A stretch of DNA of 64,000 nucleotides. It comes from Phycisphaerales bacterium. GTDB taxonomy: Bacteria; Planctomycetota; Phycisphaerae; UBA1845. Position numbers and translations under genes: made by a program. Position 1 is the stretch's first letter. Each line of letters opens with the position of its first letter. The stretch lies in NCBI GenBank assembly GCA_020639115.1, contig JACKHG010000004.1, positions 1 through 64,000 on the forward strand, given 5' to 3'. Below, in pieces: positions 1 to 16,400 of the stretch. The notes under the pieces were generated by a model. The model was given only the letters and a program-made list of their open reading frames with translations, was not told the origin of the DNA and searched no databases.

Positions 1-1083
1 GGCATGTGCCTGAACTGCGACGGGCTGGGGACGCGGTTCGACTTCGACCCCGACCTGCTGGTGCCGGATCCGCGGAAGAGTTTTCTCAACGTCGCGGTCG
101 AGCCAATGAGGACGCGGATCGGGCGGTGGCGGCGGCACATCTACCGGGGCGTTGCCGACGCGCTCGGCTTCGATCTGAAGACGCCGTGGAAGGACTTGCC
201 GGTAAAGGCCCGCGACGCGCTGCTGTTCGGAACCGGCGAGCAGCACATCACGTTCACGTGGAAGACGCGGCACGGGACGTGGAAGCACGGCGGCACGTTC
301 GAGGGCGTGATCGCGGAGTTGCACGCGAAGTACCGCAAGGCGGCGTCGGGGTTCGTGCGGCGGTACTACGAGAAGTACATGCGGCAGGCGGAGTGTCACG
401 CGTGCGGGGGCCAGCGGCTCAACGCGCAGGCGCGGGCGGTGAAGCTCGCGGGTGTGACGCTGCCGGAGCTGACGACGATGACGATCGGCGACGCCGCGGC
501 GTTCTTCGGCGGGCTCGAGCTTGCGGATACGCAGGCGCACATCGCCGAGGAGGTGCTGAAGGAGGTCCGCGGCCGGTTGAAGTTTCTGACCGATGTGGGT
601 TTGCACTATCTCACGCTGGACCGGTCGGCGCCGACGCTTTCGGGCGGTGAGTCGCAGCGGATCCGGCTTGCGTCGCAGATCGGCGCCGGGCTGGTGGGCG
701 TGTTGTACATCCTCGACGAGCCGAGCATCGGGCTGCATCCGCGGGACAACGAGATGCTGCTGGAGTCGCTGAAGCGGCTGCGGGACCAGGGCAACACCGT
801 GATCGTCGTCGAGCACGACGAGGACACCATGCGGGCCGCGGACGTGCTGGTGGATTTCGGTCCGGGCCCGGGCGTGCGTGGCGGCGAGGTGGTGGCAGCC
901 GGCACGTTCGAGCAAGTCGCGCGGTCGAAGCGTTCGCTCACCGGCAAGTACCTGACCGGCAAGGAGGAGATTGCGATTCCCCGCGAACGGCGGCCGGTGG
1001 GCGCCCCGCCGAAGCCTGCGGGGCGCAAGTCGCGCCCGGCTGCGGCTCCGAAGACCAAACGTACGCGGAGGACGCGATCGTGA
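1..1083 (+). CDS. uvrA: UvrA-type excinuclease subunit, end of first ATPase half (5' partial, split gene)
   Basis: Part of the damage-recognition ATPase of nucleotide excision repair, which acts in the cytoplasm with UvrB. The window opens inside the gene at the second Cys pair (CLNC) of the first zinc module. Next come a CHAC motif (near nt 394), the ABC signature LSGGESQRIRLASQIG (near nt 634), Walker B ILDEPSIGLH and the switch VEHDEDT. Homology ends at TGKYLTGKEEIAIP, the point where a normal UvrA passes into its second ATPase. Here a Lys/Arg/Pro/Ala tail of about 35 residues and a TGA follow. The second ATPase half resumes at 2105 in another frame, beyond a transposase element. Residues needed for function are intact in what is visible. 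Whether both halves are made and assemble is unknown. Confidence 0.9.
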   Translation, partial: GMCLNCDGLGTRFDFDPDLLVPDPRKSFLNVAVEPMRTRIGRWRRHIYRGVADALGFDLKTPWKDLPVKARDALLFGTGEQHITFTWKTRHGTWKHGGTFEGVIAELHAKYRKAASGFVRRYYEKYMRQAECHACGGQRLNAQARAVKLAGVTLPELTTMTIGDAAAFFGGLELADTQAHIAEEVLKEVRGRLKFLTDVGLHYLTLDRSAPTLSGGESQRIRLASQIGAGLVGVLYILDEPSIGLHPRDNEMLLESLKRLRDQGNTVIVVEHDEDTMRAADVLVDFGPGPGVRGGEVVAAGTFEQVARSKRSLTGKYLTGKEEIAIPRERRPVGAPPKPAGRKSRPAAAPKTKRTRRTRS

Positions 1084-1089
1084 TGCTCA

Positions 1090-1327
1090 GGCCCTGAAGG
1101 GGCCATCTAGGATAGCCCAGGGTGAAACCCTGGGTACGGGCGCAAACAGATAAATGGGTTCCCGCCCCGAAGGGGCGGGCGAATGGGATTGCCGTTGTTG
1201 CCCGTCGAACGTGGATCAGCGCATGTGCAGCCTACTAGGACGCCCTTACAGGGCTTCAGTCTAATTGGTCTTGTCTCGTACCCCAGGGTTTCACCCTGGG
1301 CTTTCATAGTCAGCCCCTGCAGGGCTG
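1090..1327. repeat. REP-like palindrome cluster, left side
   Basis: Perfect or near-perfect hairpins are visible at 1090-1104 (GGCCC/GGGCC), 1116-1134 (CCCAGGGT, loop GAA, ACCCTGGG), 1161-1179 (CCCGCCCC, loop GAA, GGGGCGGG), 1242-1254 (GCCCT/AGGGC), 1282-1300 (CCCAGGGT/ACCCTGGG) and 1311-1327 (CAGCCC/GGGCTG). The pair 1282-1327, two stems joined by CTTTCATAGTC, recurs at 2029-2073. Its inverted form is 1090-1134. Confidence 0.75.
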
Positions 1328-1351
1328 TGTGGGGGCTCAGGAGGCTCCACG

Positions 1352-1804
1352 ATGTCACAATCACTGTGCAACATCCTCGTCCACATCGTGTTCTCGACGA
1401 AGGATCGCTACCCATTCCTTCGCGACGAAGTGCGTCCCGAACTGCACGCATACGGAGCAACGGTGTTGAAGAACGACAACTGCCCCACCCTGCTCATGAA
1501 CTCAATGTCGGACCACGTGCACATCCTGTGCGCCCTGTCCAAGAACCTCGCCGTCTGCAAGCTCATCAAGCAGTTCAAAGTGACGACTTCAGAGTGGATC
1601 AAGACAAAGGGAGGCATGTTGACGAAGTTCCACTGGCAGAGCGGCTACGGTGCATTCTCGGTGAGCCAGTCGAACGTGCCCGCGGTGCGGCAGTACATCG
1701 CGGAGCAGGAGAACCATCACAAACGAATGACGTTTCAGGACGAGTTCCGGGCGCTGCTGCGGAAGCACCAGGTGGAATTCGACGAACGTTACGTGTGGGA
1801 TTAG
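1352..1804 (+). CDS. REP-associated tyrosine transposase (IS200/Y1 family)
   Basis: A 150-residue HUH single-strand DNA transposase. The metal-binding HUH motif is H55-V-H57 in DHVHIL, and the nucleophile is probably Y115 in VRQYIAEQENHH. The C-terminal block with FHWQSGYGAFSVS and FDERYVWD is typical of short planctomycete Y1 proteins. The start is supported by GGAGG about 8 nt upstream. No TnpB or other cargo gene is present, and flanking REP-like hairpins on both sides are the expected substrates of a RAYT. The gene lies between the two parts of the tandem uvrA. Length and motifs look intact, so it may be active. Confidence 0.88.
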   Translation: MSQSLCNILVHIVFSTKDRYPFLRDEVRPELHAYGATVLKNDNCPTLLMNSMSDHVHILCALSKNLAVCKLIKQFKVTTSEWIKTKGGMLTKFHWQSGYGAFSVSQSNVPAVRQYIAEQENHHKRMTFQDEFRALLRKHQVEFDERYVWD

Positions 1805-1867
1805 TCGCGCACAATGTGCAGAGTCGAACGACAGACGCAGTTGATGCCCTAGCGGGGACACCAAGAC

Positions 1868-2073
1868 AGCCCGGTGTAAAACCCCGGGTATGCGTTCTCG
1901 CGAAGGTGTTTCAGCCCCGAAGGGGCGGCCTTGAGTTGGAGAGTATGGCGTCGAACGTCGTAGGGCTGTGGCACAGCGCGAATTAGCGCGCCCTTTCAGG
2001 GCTTGAGTAGAAACGGAACCGTACCGAACCCAGGGTTTCACCCTGGGCTTTCATAGTCGGCCCTTTCAGGGCC
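1868..2073. repeat. REP-like palindrome cluster, right side
   Basis: Hairpins are visible at about 1870-1888 (CCCGG/CCGGG), 1914-1926 (GCCCC, loop GAA, GGGGC), 1990-2002 (GCCCT, TTC, AGGGC), 2029-2047 (CCCAGGGT, TTC, ACCCTGGG) and 2059-2073 (GGCCC/GGGCC). The last two form the same two-stem unit seen at 1282-1327. The cluster fills the space between the transposase gene and the uvrA restart. Confidence 0.75.
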
Positions 2074-2104
2074 GTGGCTGTGCGGCGGAATTGACATTGT
2101 AGTT

Positions 2105-7329
<5,225 letters not shown>

Positions 7330-7333
<4 letters not shown>

Positions 7334-7980
7334 GCCAGCTCGTCCCCAACCGCTTCCTGTTCGATTTCGAGTTTCCCCTGCGCTACCGCGCGCAGACGCC
7401 GCGGATCGCCGGGGCGCTGGCGGACTGGTCGGACGCCGAGTTGCTGCCCGACCTCGGCGCAATCGATGGAGCCGCGCGTTTCGGTGAGGTCTGGGCGTGC
7501 TGGAACGACGAGGGTATCGCCGTCGCCTGCCGCGTGGAGGGCAAGAAAAAGGCGCTGCAGTGCGACCCGAAGGCGTTCTGGAAGGGTGACAACCTGCGGC
7601 TGTGCACGGACATGCGCGACACGCGCAACGTCCGCCGGGCGACGCGCCACTGCCAGCAGTTCTACCTGCTGCCCACCGGCGGGCGCGGCGGTGCGCCGGT
7701 CGCAGCATCCGCGAAACTGCAGCGCGCCCGCGAGAACGCCCCGGATGTGCCCCCCGGCGCGATCACCATCGCCGCGCAGGTCGAGTCCGGCAGCTACCAG
7801 CTCGAGGCCCACATTCCCGCCGGCGCCCTGAGCGGGTTCGACCCGGCGGAGCACGCCCGAATTGGGTTTTACTATATCCTGGAGGACCGCGAGCTGGGCC
7901 AGCAGTACCTCACCGTCGGCGACGACCTGCAGTGGCACATCGACCCGTCCACCTGGCCCACGGCTGTACTCACCCGCTGA
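7330..7980 (+). CDS. CBM9-like/DOMON-type beta-sandwich protein, coupled to uvrA
   Basis: A 216-residue protein without signal peptide or membrane segment. The pattern DWSD near residue 35, then FGEVWACWNDEGIAVAC and FWKGDNLRLCTDMRDTRN, resembles the carbohydrate-binding module family 9 fold used in many planctomycete proteins. Without an export signal it is presumably cytoplasmic, so sugar binding outside the cell is unlikely. Its ATG lies inside the uvrA stop (ATGA, 7330-7333), so translation is coupled to the tandem UvrA. Function is not known. The family assignment is from pattern only. Confidence 0.75.
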
Positions 7981-8102
7981 GCAGAGGTACCCGTCCAAGC
8001 GGCGAATCCAGCGCACGGTCACGCTGATGAGGCGCAAGGGCACACCTCGAGCCCAATCGAGCCCACGCGAGCTCCGGTGCATCTCAACTCAGGAGTGGAG
8101 CG

Positions 8103-8936
8103 TCAATCGTCCGACTGCGTGTCCGGACTGACCCGCGTCAGGAAGATCTGGGGATTGTCCCCTTCGGCGTGCAGATGGTAGTAGCCCGGCCGGCGCGAAG
8201 TCACGAGCCGCGGATCGTTGGTCGTCATCAGCGAACGGTAGACGTCGGTCTGCCGCCGCACGATGCCCCGGTGCGGGTACTGCGGCCGACCACCCAGCAC
8301 GTCACCGCCCAGGGTGTCCGACACGAGCGGCGCCGAATAGGTCCAGATGATCTCCGCCTTGGCATCCGGTTCCGTCACGGACGGCGGAGTACTGGCCGCA
8401 GCAGTGGGCTTGACGGTGAGCATGCGGAACGGACGCCCGTCGAAGTGGTACTCGTTCAGAACCGCCGGGTCCGGAGCCTTGCCGGAAAACGCTCCCGTCG
8501 CCTGATCATACGGCAGTCCGCGGCTCGAACGTCCCGGCCGGTCCGGCGTGCTGAAGTCGTAGGTCAGCTTCCACTTCCGCTTCGCGTCCGGATCGGTGTC
8601 GGGATAACCCGCCACAGCCGACGGACAGACGAATGACCAGCGTTCCACGTAGGGACCGAGCACGTTCCCCACCAGCGTGGGGTGCTTGGGATCGAATGGA
8701 TCGAGCTTGGGATCGAGCGTCTCGATATAAGGCGCCCGGTCGTTGCTGTTGACCGCGTAGACGACGACGCCCCGCCAGATGTTGGTGAGGTTCTTGCGGC
8801 AGACGACCTGCTTGGATTGGTCGCGGGCGTTGCGGAGGGATGGCAAGAGCAACCCCATGAGCAGCGCAATGATGGAAATCACCACCAGCAGCTCAAGCAG
8901 TGTGAATGCACTCTGTTTGACGCGCCTTGGTCTCAA
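8103..8936 (-). CDS. Type II/IV pseudopilin-like protein with prepilin cleavage motif
   Basis: 277 residues. The N-terminus reads KQSA-FTLLELLVVISII: a prepilin peptidase site with Ala rather than the usual Gly at -1, Phe11 as the new N-terminus and Glu15 at position +5, followed by a hydrophobic helix to about residue 31. The rest is a periplasmic domain with VVCRKNLTNI and a PHRGIV stretch in the place where planctomycete homologues have an H-X9-DG motif. Such proteins are numerous in planctomycetes and are thought to belong to type II secretion-like or pilus-like machinery. It stands alone here, with no secretion genes nearby. Confidence 0.85.
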   Translation of the reverse strand: MRPRRVKQSAFTLLELLVVISIIALLMGLLLPSLRNARDQSKQVVCRKNLTNIWRGVVVYAVNSNDRAPYIETLDPKLDPFDPKHPTLVGNVLGPYVERWSFVCPSAVAGYPDTDPDAKRKWKLTYDFSTPDRPGRSSRGLPYDQATGAFSGKAPDPAVLNEYHFDGRPFRMLTVKPTAAASTPPSVTEPDAKAEIIWTYSAPLVSDTLGGDVLGGRPQYPHRGIVRRQTDVYRSLMTTNDPRLVTSRRPGYYHLHAEGDNPQIFLTRVSPDTQSDD

Positions 8937-9229
8937 GCCGTGACACCCTATCGCGGCAACCGCCCCTGGTCCGTTCAGCCGGGCTGAACTGCACCCGCTG
9001 TCCCCGGACTACCACACATGTTCATTCTACGTACCCAAGCCGGCCCACACCAGAAAAAACCGCGTTTTTGCTGCAGAACTGTATCTGGAGACGCGCCTCA
9101 GATGCCTCACAAGACACAAATCTGACCCATTTTAACCCGTGACGGTCCGAATATGAGGCGCAGCCACCGGCCCAGCCCCGGAGCGAGGCCCGGACATACC
9201 CTTCGTCGCGCGCGATGAAACAGGCCCGA

Positions 9230-9724
9230 CTAGTTGTCCACGTTCAGAGCCGCGGCGGCTGCACACTCACCAGCCGTGATGCACTCGCGGCACATTTCGG
9301 CATCCTGCGGCACGAAAACGGGCGCAGGACGGTACTTGAGACCGGTCAGATCGGTCACCAGCCGGTCGATGCGGCCAATGGTGGCTGCGTTGAGCACGTG
9401 CTCGGTCTCACACGCTTCCACTTCCGCTTCCTCCTCCGACATGCCCAGCGCTTCCATGAAGAACCGCCGCAAGACGTCGAATCGCCGGACCACGCACTCT
9501 GCCAGGCGCGAGCCGACCTCGGTCAGGCGCACCACGCCGTAGCGGTCGTGCGTCAGCAGGCCCATGCGGTCCAGCGTTCGAACGACCGCGGAAACGGTCG
9601 AGGGATGCACGCCCAGTCCCTTGGCCATCTGGCCGACGCGCGCGGGATCACCCGACTGCTCGAGCTGGTAGACGATCTTCAGGTACATCTCGTGGGTGGC
9701 GGAAAGTCCGTCGCGTTTGTGCAT
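9230..9724 (-). CDS. DtxR/MntR-family metal-dependent transcription regulator
   Basis: 164 residues. Residues 5-70 form the winged helix (YLKIVYQLEQ, PSTVSAVVRTLDRMGLL), then the dimerisation and metal-binding helices (EACETEHVLNA, with the Cys/Glu/His set typical of site 1). The last 20 residues add a Cys-rich tail, MCRECITAGEC (C145, C148, C154), beyond the common MntR length. It should repress or activate metal uptake genes when bound to Mn2+ or Fe2+. The transporter gene upstream on the same strand (144 nt away) is a plausible partner or target. The target metal cannot be told from sequence. Confidence 0.88.
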   Translation of the reverse strand: MHKRDGLSATHEMYLKIVYQLEQSGDPARVGQMAKGLGVHPSTVSAVVRTLDRMGLLTHDRYGVVRLTEVGSRLAECVVRRFDVLRRFFMEALGMSEEEAEVEACETEHVLNAATIGRIDRLVTDLTGLKYRPAPVFVPQDAEMCRECITAGECAAAAALNVDN

Positions 9725-9868
9725 GAGCGATCTCCTGGCTGGCCTCCACAGGCCCGCGCCCCGCAGCGGATGAACTGCGTCGAAGGGGGATTGACCGGAT
9801 TATACAGCCCGTCAGGCCCGAACGTCGACCTTCTCGCCGGGAATGCCCCCTGCCAGCCTGGAAACGGC

Positions 9869-11737
<1,869 letters not shown>

Positions 11738-11917
11738 TTGCGTCGTCAGCGCCTCCTGCAGGCCGTCGGTCGGATCACACCGTGAGATCGGCGCTCATTA
11801 TGCCGCAACTTGAACGGGAGGACAGCACGAATCGGCCGAGGGTGTGAACGAGGACTCCCCGCAGCGCGCGGAGACGCGCCCGGGGCTGACGGAGGCAGGA
11901 TTGCGGATCGCGGGCGA

Positions 11918-12955
11918 TCAGCAGCGACGGCGGCGGCGACAGACGACGAGGGCGCCGGCGCCCAGCAGCAGCGCGGTGGCTGGCTCGGGAACGGCGCGCA
12001 TCGCGAACGTCGCGGAGATCCAACTGAAGCTCTCGGGCAGGCCCTGGCCGGTCCCGCCGCCGGACTGGAACTGGAACGCCGCGTAGTTCTGACCGGGCTC
12101 GATCACGATCTTCTTGACGATCGTGTCCCACTCCTCGTTCTGCTCGGCCTCGATGGGGTTGGGGTCGATCACGTCGCCGAGGTTGTTGGTGATGAGTTCG
12201 GTCGGCAAGGGATCGCGGCCGTCGCTCGTGCCGGTGAGCATCCAGAGCTGGTCGGGGCGGTTGCTGTGCTCGCCGCCGCCGACGAAGAAGGTGACCTCGA
12301 GCACGCGGGTGAACGGCGCCGGGTCGAACGTGTGCGTCACGACGTCGGTGCGATTGAGTTCACCGCCGCCGACCCAGTTGGCGAAGGCGTAGTCGTGGCC
12401 CTGGTGGATCGCGACGTCGGTGAGCGCCGCGTTGTCGTCCTGGTAGACGATCTGCAGGCCGACGCCGTACTCCTGATCCATGTCGAAGTCGGACACGGTG
12501 TAGTCGTAGTTGCCCTCCATGATCAACTGGGTCACGTCGGCGACGAATACACTGTGGTTGGCGTTCCAGTAGTACGAACCGGGCGCATTGGGATTTTCAA
12601 AAGGAACGACGTACGTGGCATCGGCGTTCACGGGGGCGCCCGCGGCGCCCTGCCGCGTGAGCGTCACGGTCGGATCGGTGGCGGTATCGGTCGCCGGGGT
12701 GTTGGCGCCGATCCAGTAGAGGTAGGCCTTGGCGACGGGTCCGCCGACGAGCACGTCCTGGAACGTCCCCGTGCCGCTGTCGTCGTGCAGACCGAGACCG
12801 TCGACGTAGACCCGATAATTCCCGGTGTCGCGCCAGGCCTCAAAAAGGCTGACTTCCGCGGCGTGTGCGGCGCTCGCGCCGATGGCCAGGGCCGTAGCGC
12901 AAGCCAGGATGGCTGTGCCCGTCCGCCGGTTTTCCCCTAATCGTTGTGCAAACAT
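11918..12955 (-). CDS. PEP-CTERM sorted exported protein
   Basis: 345 residues from the ATG at 12955, chosen because GGAGGGAG lies about 8 nt upstream and a clear signal peptide follows (ILACATALAIGASAAHA). The mature part is an acidic beta-rich protein. The C-terminus has VPEPATALLLGAGALVV plus an Arg cluster, the tripartite PEP-CTERM signal recognised by exosortase and used by planctomycetes for surface or matrix proteins. No exosortase gene is in the window. Ligand or role unknown. A longer in-frame start upstream adds 29 residues that do not look like protein. Confidence 0.85.
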   Translation of the reverse strand: MFAQRLGENRRTGTAILACATALAIGASAAHAAEVSLFEAWRDTGNYRVYVDGLGLHDDSGTGTFQDVLVGGPVAKAYLYWIGANTPATDTATDPTVTLTRQGAAGAPVNADATYVVPFENPNAPGSYYWNANHSVFVADVTQLIMEGNYDYTVSDFDMDQEYGVGLQIVYQDDNAALTDVAIHQGHDYAFANWVGGGELNRTDVVTHTFDPAPFTRVLEVTFFVGGGEHSNRPDQLWMLTGTSDGRDPLPTELITNNLGDVIDPNPIEAEQNEEWDTIVKKIVIEPGQNYAAFQFQSGGGTGQGLPESFSWISATFAMRAVPEPATALLLGAGALVVCRRRRRC

Positions 12956-13448
12956 GAACCGCTCCCTCCAGCAATACCCCCAGCGGCAGCGGGTGCCGCC
13001 GCTCTTGCGCGATGCGTACACGTTCGTCCCGGCCGGCCCCATCCCTGGGTGGCGTGACGACGGTGCGCATTCAGATTGAGCGAGGGTTCTCGAGAACGGC
13101 GCCGCGTGATCGAATGCGGGTGCGGGCGCATGCGCGAGGCGCGTGCGTCAGTCCACCTGCACTTTGACCATGCCTATGGAATTCACGGCGTGATTCTCTC
13201 CCTACGTCCTCCCAATCCTGCTCTTCCTCCTCCCTTACCTCTCTCGACCCATGATGGTATCAATCCGCCCTGCCGCATGCAACAGAGAAGGCGCAGGACA
13301 TACCTGGGTTACACGTCGCGGTGGGTGGCGCGCGGACGCGCACAAACCGCTGTCGATGCGTGCTTTATCGGCAACTGCGGAAGTGTCAGCCAGTCGCAGG
13401 CTATCGGACGTAACCCCGAATTCAGTGCGGCGGCGATTGCGGGGCTGG
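12956..13448. other. Gene-free stretch upstream of the PEP-CTERM gene
   Basis: About 490 bases between the 3' end of putA and the start of the PEP-CTERM gene, both on the minus strand. Apart from the ribosome binding site next to 12955 I see no repeat, terminator with a U-run, RNA gene or convincing promoter pair. It presumably holds the promoter of the PEP-CTERM gene. Confidence 0.5.
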
Positions 13449-16400
13449 TCAGTGGGTCGTCGCGGCGGGTTGCGGCGTTTCCGCGTCGGCTGCCCCGGTG
13501 AGTCCGTGGCGCAGGGTGTTCTCGCTGATCGTGCGGGGCCGGCAGAATTGGCGCAGGTAGTCGGGCCCGCCGAGGCGCGCGCCGTCACCGCTCAGGCGCA
13601 TGCCGCCGTAGGGCTGGACATCCACCTGCGAACCGGTGATCCGGCGGTTGATGTAGAGGTTCCCCACGCGGAATTCCCAGCGCGCCCGCTCGATGTGCGC
13701 GGGGCTGCGCGAATAGAGCCCGCCGGTCAGCGCGTACATGCCGTCGTTGGCCAGGGCGAGCGCGTGATCGAAGTCGGCGGCGCGCAGCACGACGAGCACG
13801 GGGCCGAAGATCTCCTCGCGGGCGAGGCGCGAGCGCGGATCGACGTCGGTGAGGATGATCGGCGCCACGTAGTGTCCGGCGCGCGGCAAGCGCTCCGCCG
13901 CCGCCTCGAACAGCACCGTCGCGGTTGTCCGCCCCTCGGCGATGTAGTCTGCGATGGCCTGCCGCGCCGCCTGGTCGATGACCGGTCCGATCACCGTCGC
14001 CGGATCCTCCGGGCTGCCGATGGCCATGACCTGCGCGGACTCCGCGAGCCGCGCACAGAACGCGTCGTGGATATCCGCCAGCACGATCACGCGCGAGCAC
14101 GCCGTGCACTTCTGGCCGCTGAACGCGAAGGCCGACTCGAGCACGCCGGCGACGGCCTCATCGATGTCCACGTCGTGATCGACGATGATCGCGTTCTTCG
14201 CCCCCGCGTCGAGGATCGTCCGCTTGAAGTGATCCTGGTTCGGCCGGATGGGGGCGGCGGCGGCTGCGACCGCCAGCGCGGCGGTTCGCGATCCGTTGAA
14301 GGCCACGACGTGCACGTCGGGGTGTTCCGCCAGGTGCGTACCGACTGCCTCGCCGTCGCCCGAGACGTAGTTCAGCGCGTCCATTGGCACGCCGGCGGCG
14401 TGCAGCAGGTCCACGAGGTTGGCCGCAGCCACGGTCGCCTTCGACGAGGGCTTGACCACCACGGTGTTGCCGGCGCCGAGCGCCGCCGTGGCCATGCCCG
14501 CGAGCATCGCCATGGGGAAATCCCACGGGGTGATGCACGCGCACACACCGCACGGATCGTAGATGAGCACGTTGTCCTCGCCGGGGACGTTGCGCCGCCG
14601 CGGGCGCAGGCCCATGCGTTCCACGAGGGCCGCATGGTAGTTGCAGTAGTCGATCGACTCGGTGATTTCCGCGTCGGCCTGCTGGGGCGTCTTGCCGATC
14701 TCGAGCACGAGCCACGCCGCCAGTTCGAAACGCCGCTGCTCGATCAGTTCCGCCGCGCGGCGGAGGATGTCGGCGCGCTGGGCCGGGCTGGTCCGCGACC
14801 ACTGCGGCAGCGCCCGGTGCGCGGCGGCCACGGCCCGATCGGCGTGCCCGGCGGATCCGCGCACGGCGCGCCCGATGATCTCCTCGGGGTTGGCCGGGTT
14901 GTGCGACTCGATCCACGGGCCGCTGTCGACGCGTTCGCCGCCGATGAGCAGCGGGCAGGTGCGCGGCAGGTGGCTGCGGGCGGCGGCGAGCGCGCGGTCC
15001 ATCTGCGCGCGGGTCGCGGCGGATCCGAAACTGCTGTTCACTGCGTTCGTGAATTCCAACATGCCCTCATCCTCGAAGGTATCCGCGTAGCGGCGCACCG
15101 GCGGCACGGCGCTGGGTGGCTGGGCCTCGGCGGGATTGGCGAGGAGCCGGTCGTACGCTCCGCGCTCGCCGAAACCCTGCTTGAGAAACGAATCGTTCGA
15201 CGTGTTTTCCAGGAGCCGACGGATCAGGTAGGCCATGCCCTTGAGCAGGTCACCGTAGGGGCAGTAGATGCGCAGGCACCGCCCCATGCCCACGACCGCG
15301 GTCTTGAGCGGATCGCCCATGCCCGCCAGCATCTGCAGCTCGTAGTCCCGGGCGGTGAGGCCCAGCTCCTCCGCGACCGCCATGACGTGGGCGAGCGAAC
15401 GCACGTTGTGGCTCGCGAACGCGGGCCGGATCGCGTCGGCGTGTTCGAGCATGATCCGGGTGAGCTGCTCGTAGCACGCGTCGGACTCCCACTTCCGCGT
15501 CCATACCGGGATCGCCGTGTTCCAGCGCACCGCGTGGGTGGTTTCGGTATCCCAGTACGCGCCCTTGACGAGCCGGATGGCGATTTCCGTGCCGCGCTCG
15601 TGCACCCAGTCGAGCAGCCCGCGCAGATCGTCCTCCGCGTCACGCAGGTACGCCTGCACGACGATGCCGATGTCCGGCCAGTCGCGGTACGCCGGCTCGC
15701 TCAGCAACCGCTTGAAGAAATCCAGAGTCAGGTCGCGGTAGCGGTACTGCTCCATGTCGATGTTGACGAACACGCCCAGCTCGCGGGCGCGGTCGAGCAG
15801 CGGCCGCAGCCGCCCCCCCACGCGGCGGTAAACGCCTTCCGGATCCACCGGATTGAACGAGGGATCCAGCGCCGAGAGCTTGATCGAGATGTTGGCCCGC
15901 GGCATCGGCCCGCGGCGCCCGGTGTCGATCAGCCCCACGCCCGGCCACTGCGCAGCGGCTGCTCCCAGCGATTCGATCAGCTCCAGGTAGACGGCCCCGG
16001 CGGTGTCCGCGCTGCGTTCGCTGATGGTCGCCTCGCCGAGCACGTCGAGCGTGAAGGCCATGCAGCGATCGCGCAGGCGCTCGGCGAAGGCGATGGCCTC
16101 GCGCGTGTTCGTGCCGGTGATGAAGGAGTGGGCCATCTGGAACGCCGCCTGCCTGACGACGCCCCCGACGCAGCGGCCGAAGAGGCCGTGGGGGTCGCGG
16201 AACATTGTCGCGAAGCGCAGCGACAGGTGGTCGCGCAGCGTGTCGGCATCCAGGTATTCCTGCAGGTGGCGGGCGATGTCCGCGTCGTCGCGCATGTGCG
16301 GCAGCGCCTCCATGAAGCGGAAGAGCTGCGTCTGCATGCGCATGTCGGCGGAGGTGAACTCCAGCATGCGCCGCTCCCACCAGGCGCGCTGCCAGATGCG

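Larger units (their letters stand above)
1090..2073. mobile_element. RAYT/REP element between the two uvrA parts
   Basis: About 1 kb separates the uvrA stop (1083) from the restart (2105). It holds one Y1-transposase gene framed by at least ten short palindromes. The outermost compound palindromes (1090-1134 and 2029-2073) carry the same two stems in opposite orientation, as in bacterial interspersed mosaic elements served by REP-associated tyrosine transposases. No target-site duplication is evident, which fits the HUH mechanism. The exact ends are inferred from the repeats. Confidence 0.7.

Noticed and set aside
1090..2073. CRISPR or attachment site
   Set aside because: Palindromes are irregularly spaced and belong to a REP/RAYT element.
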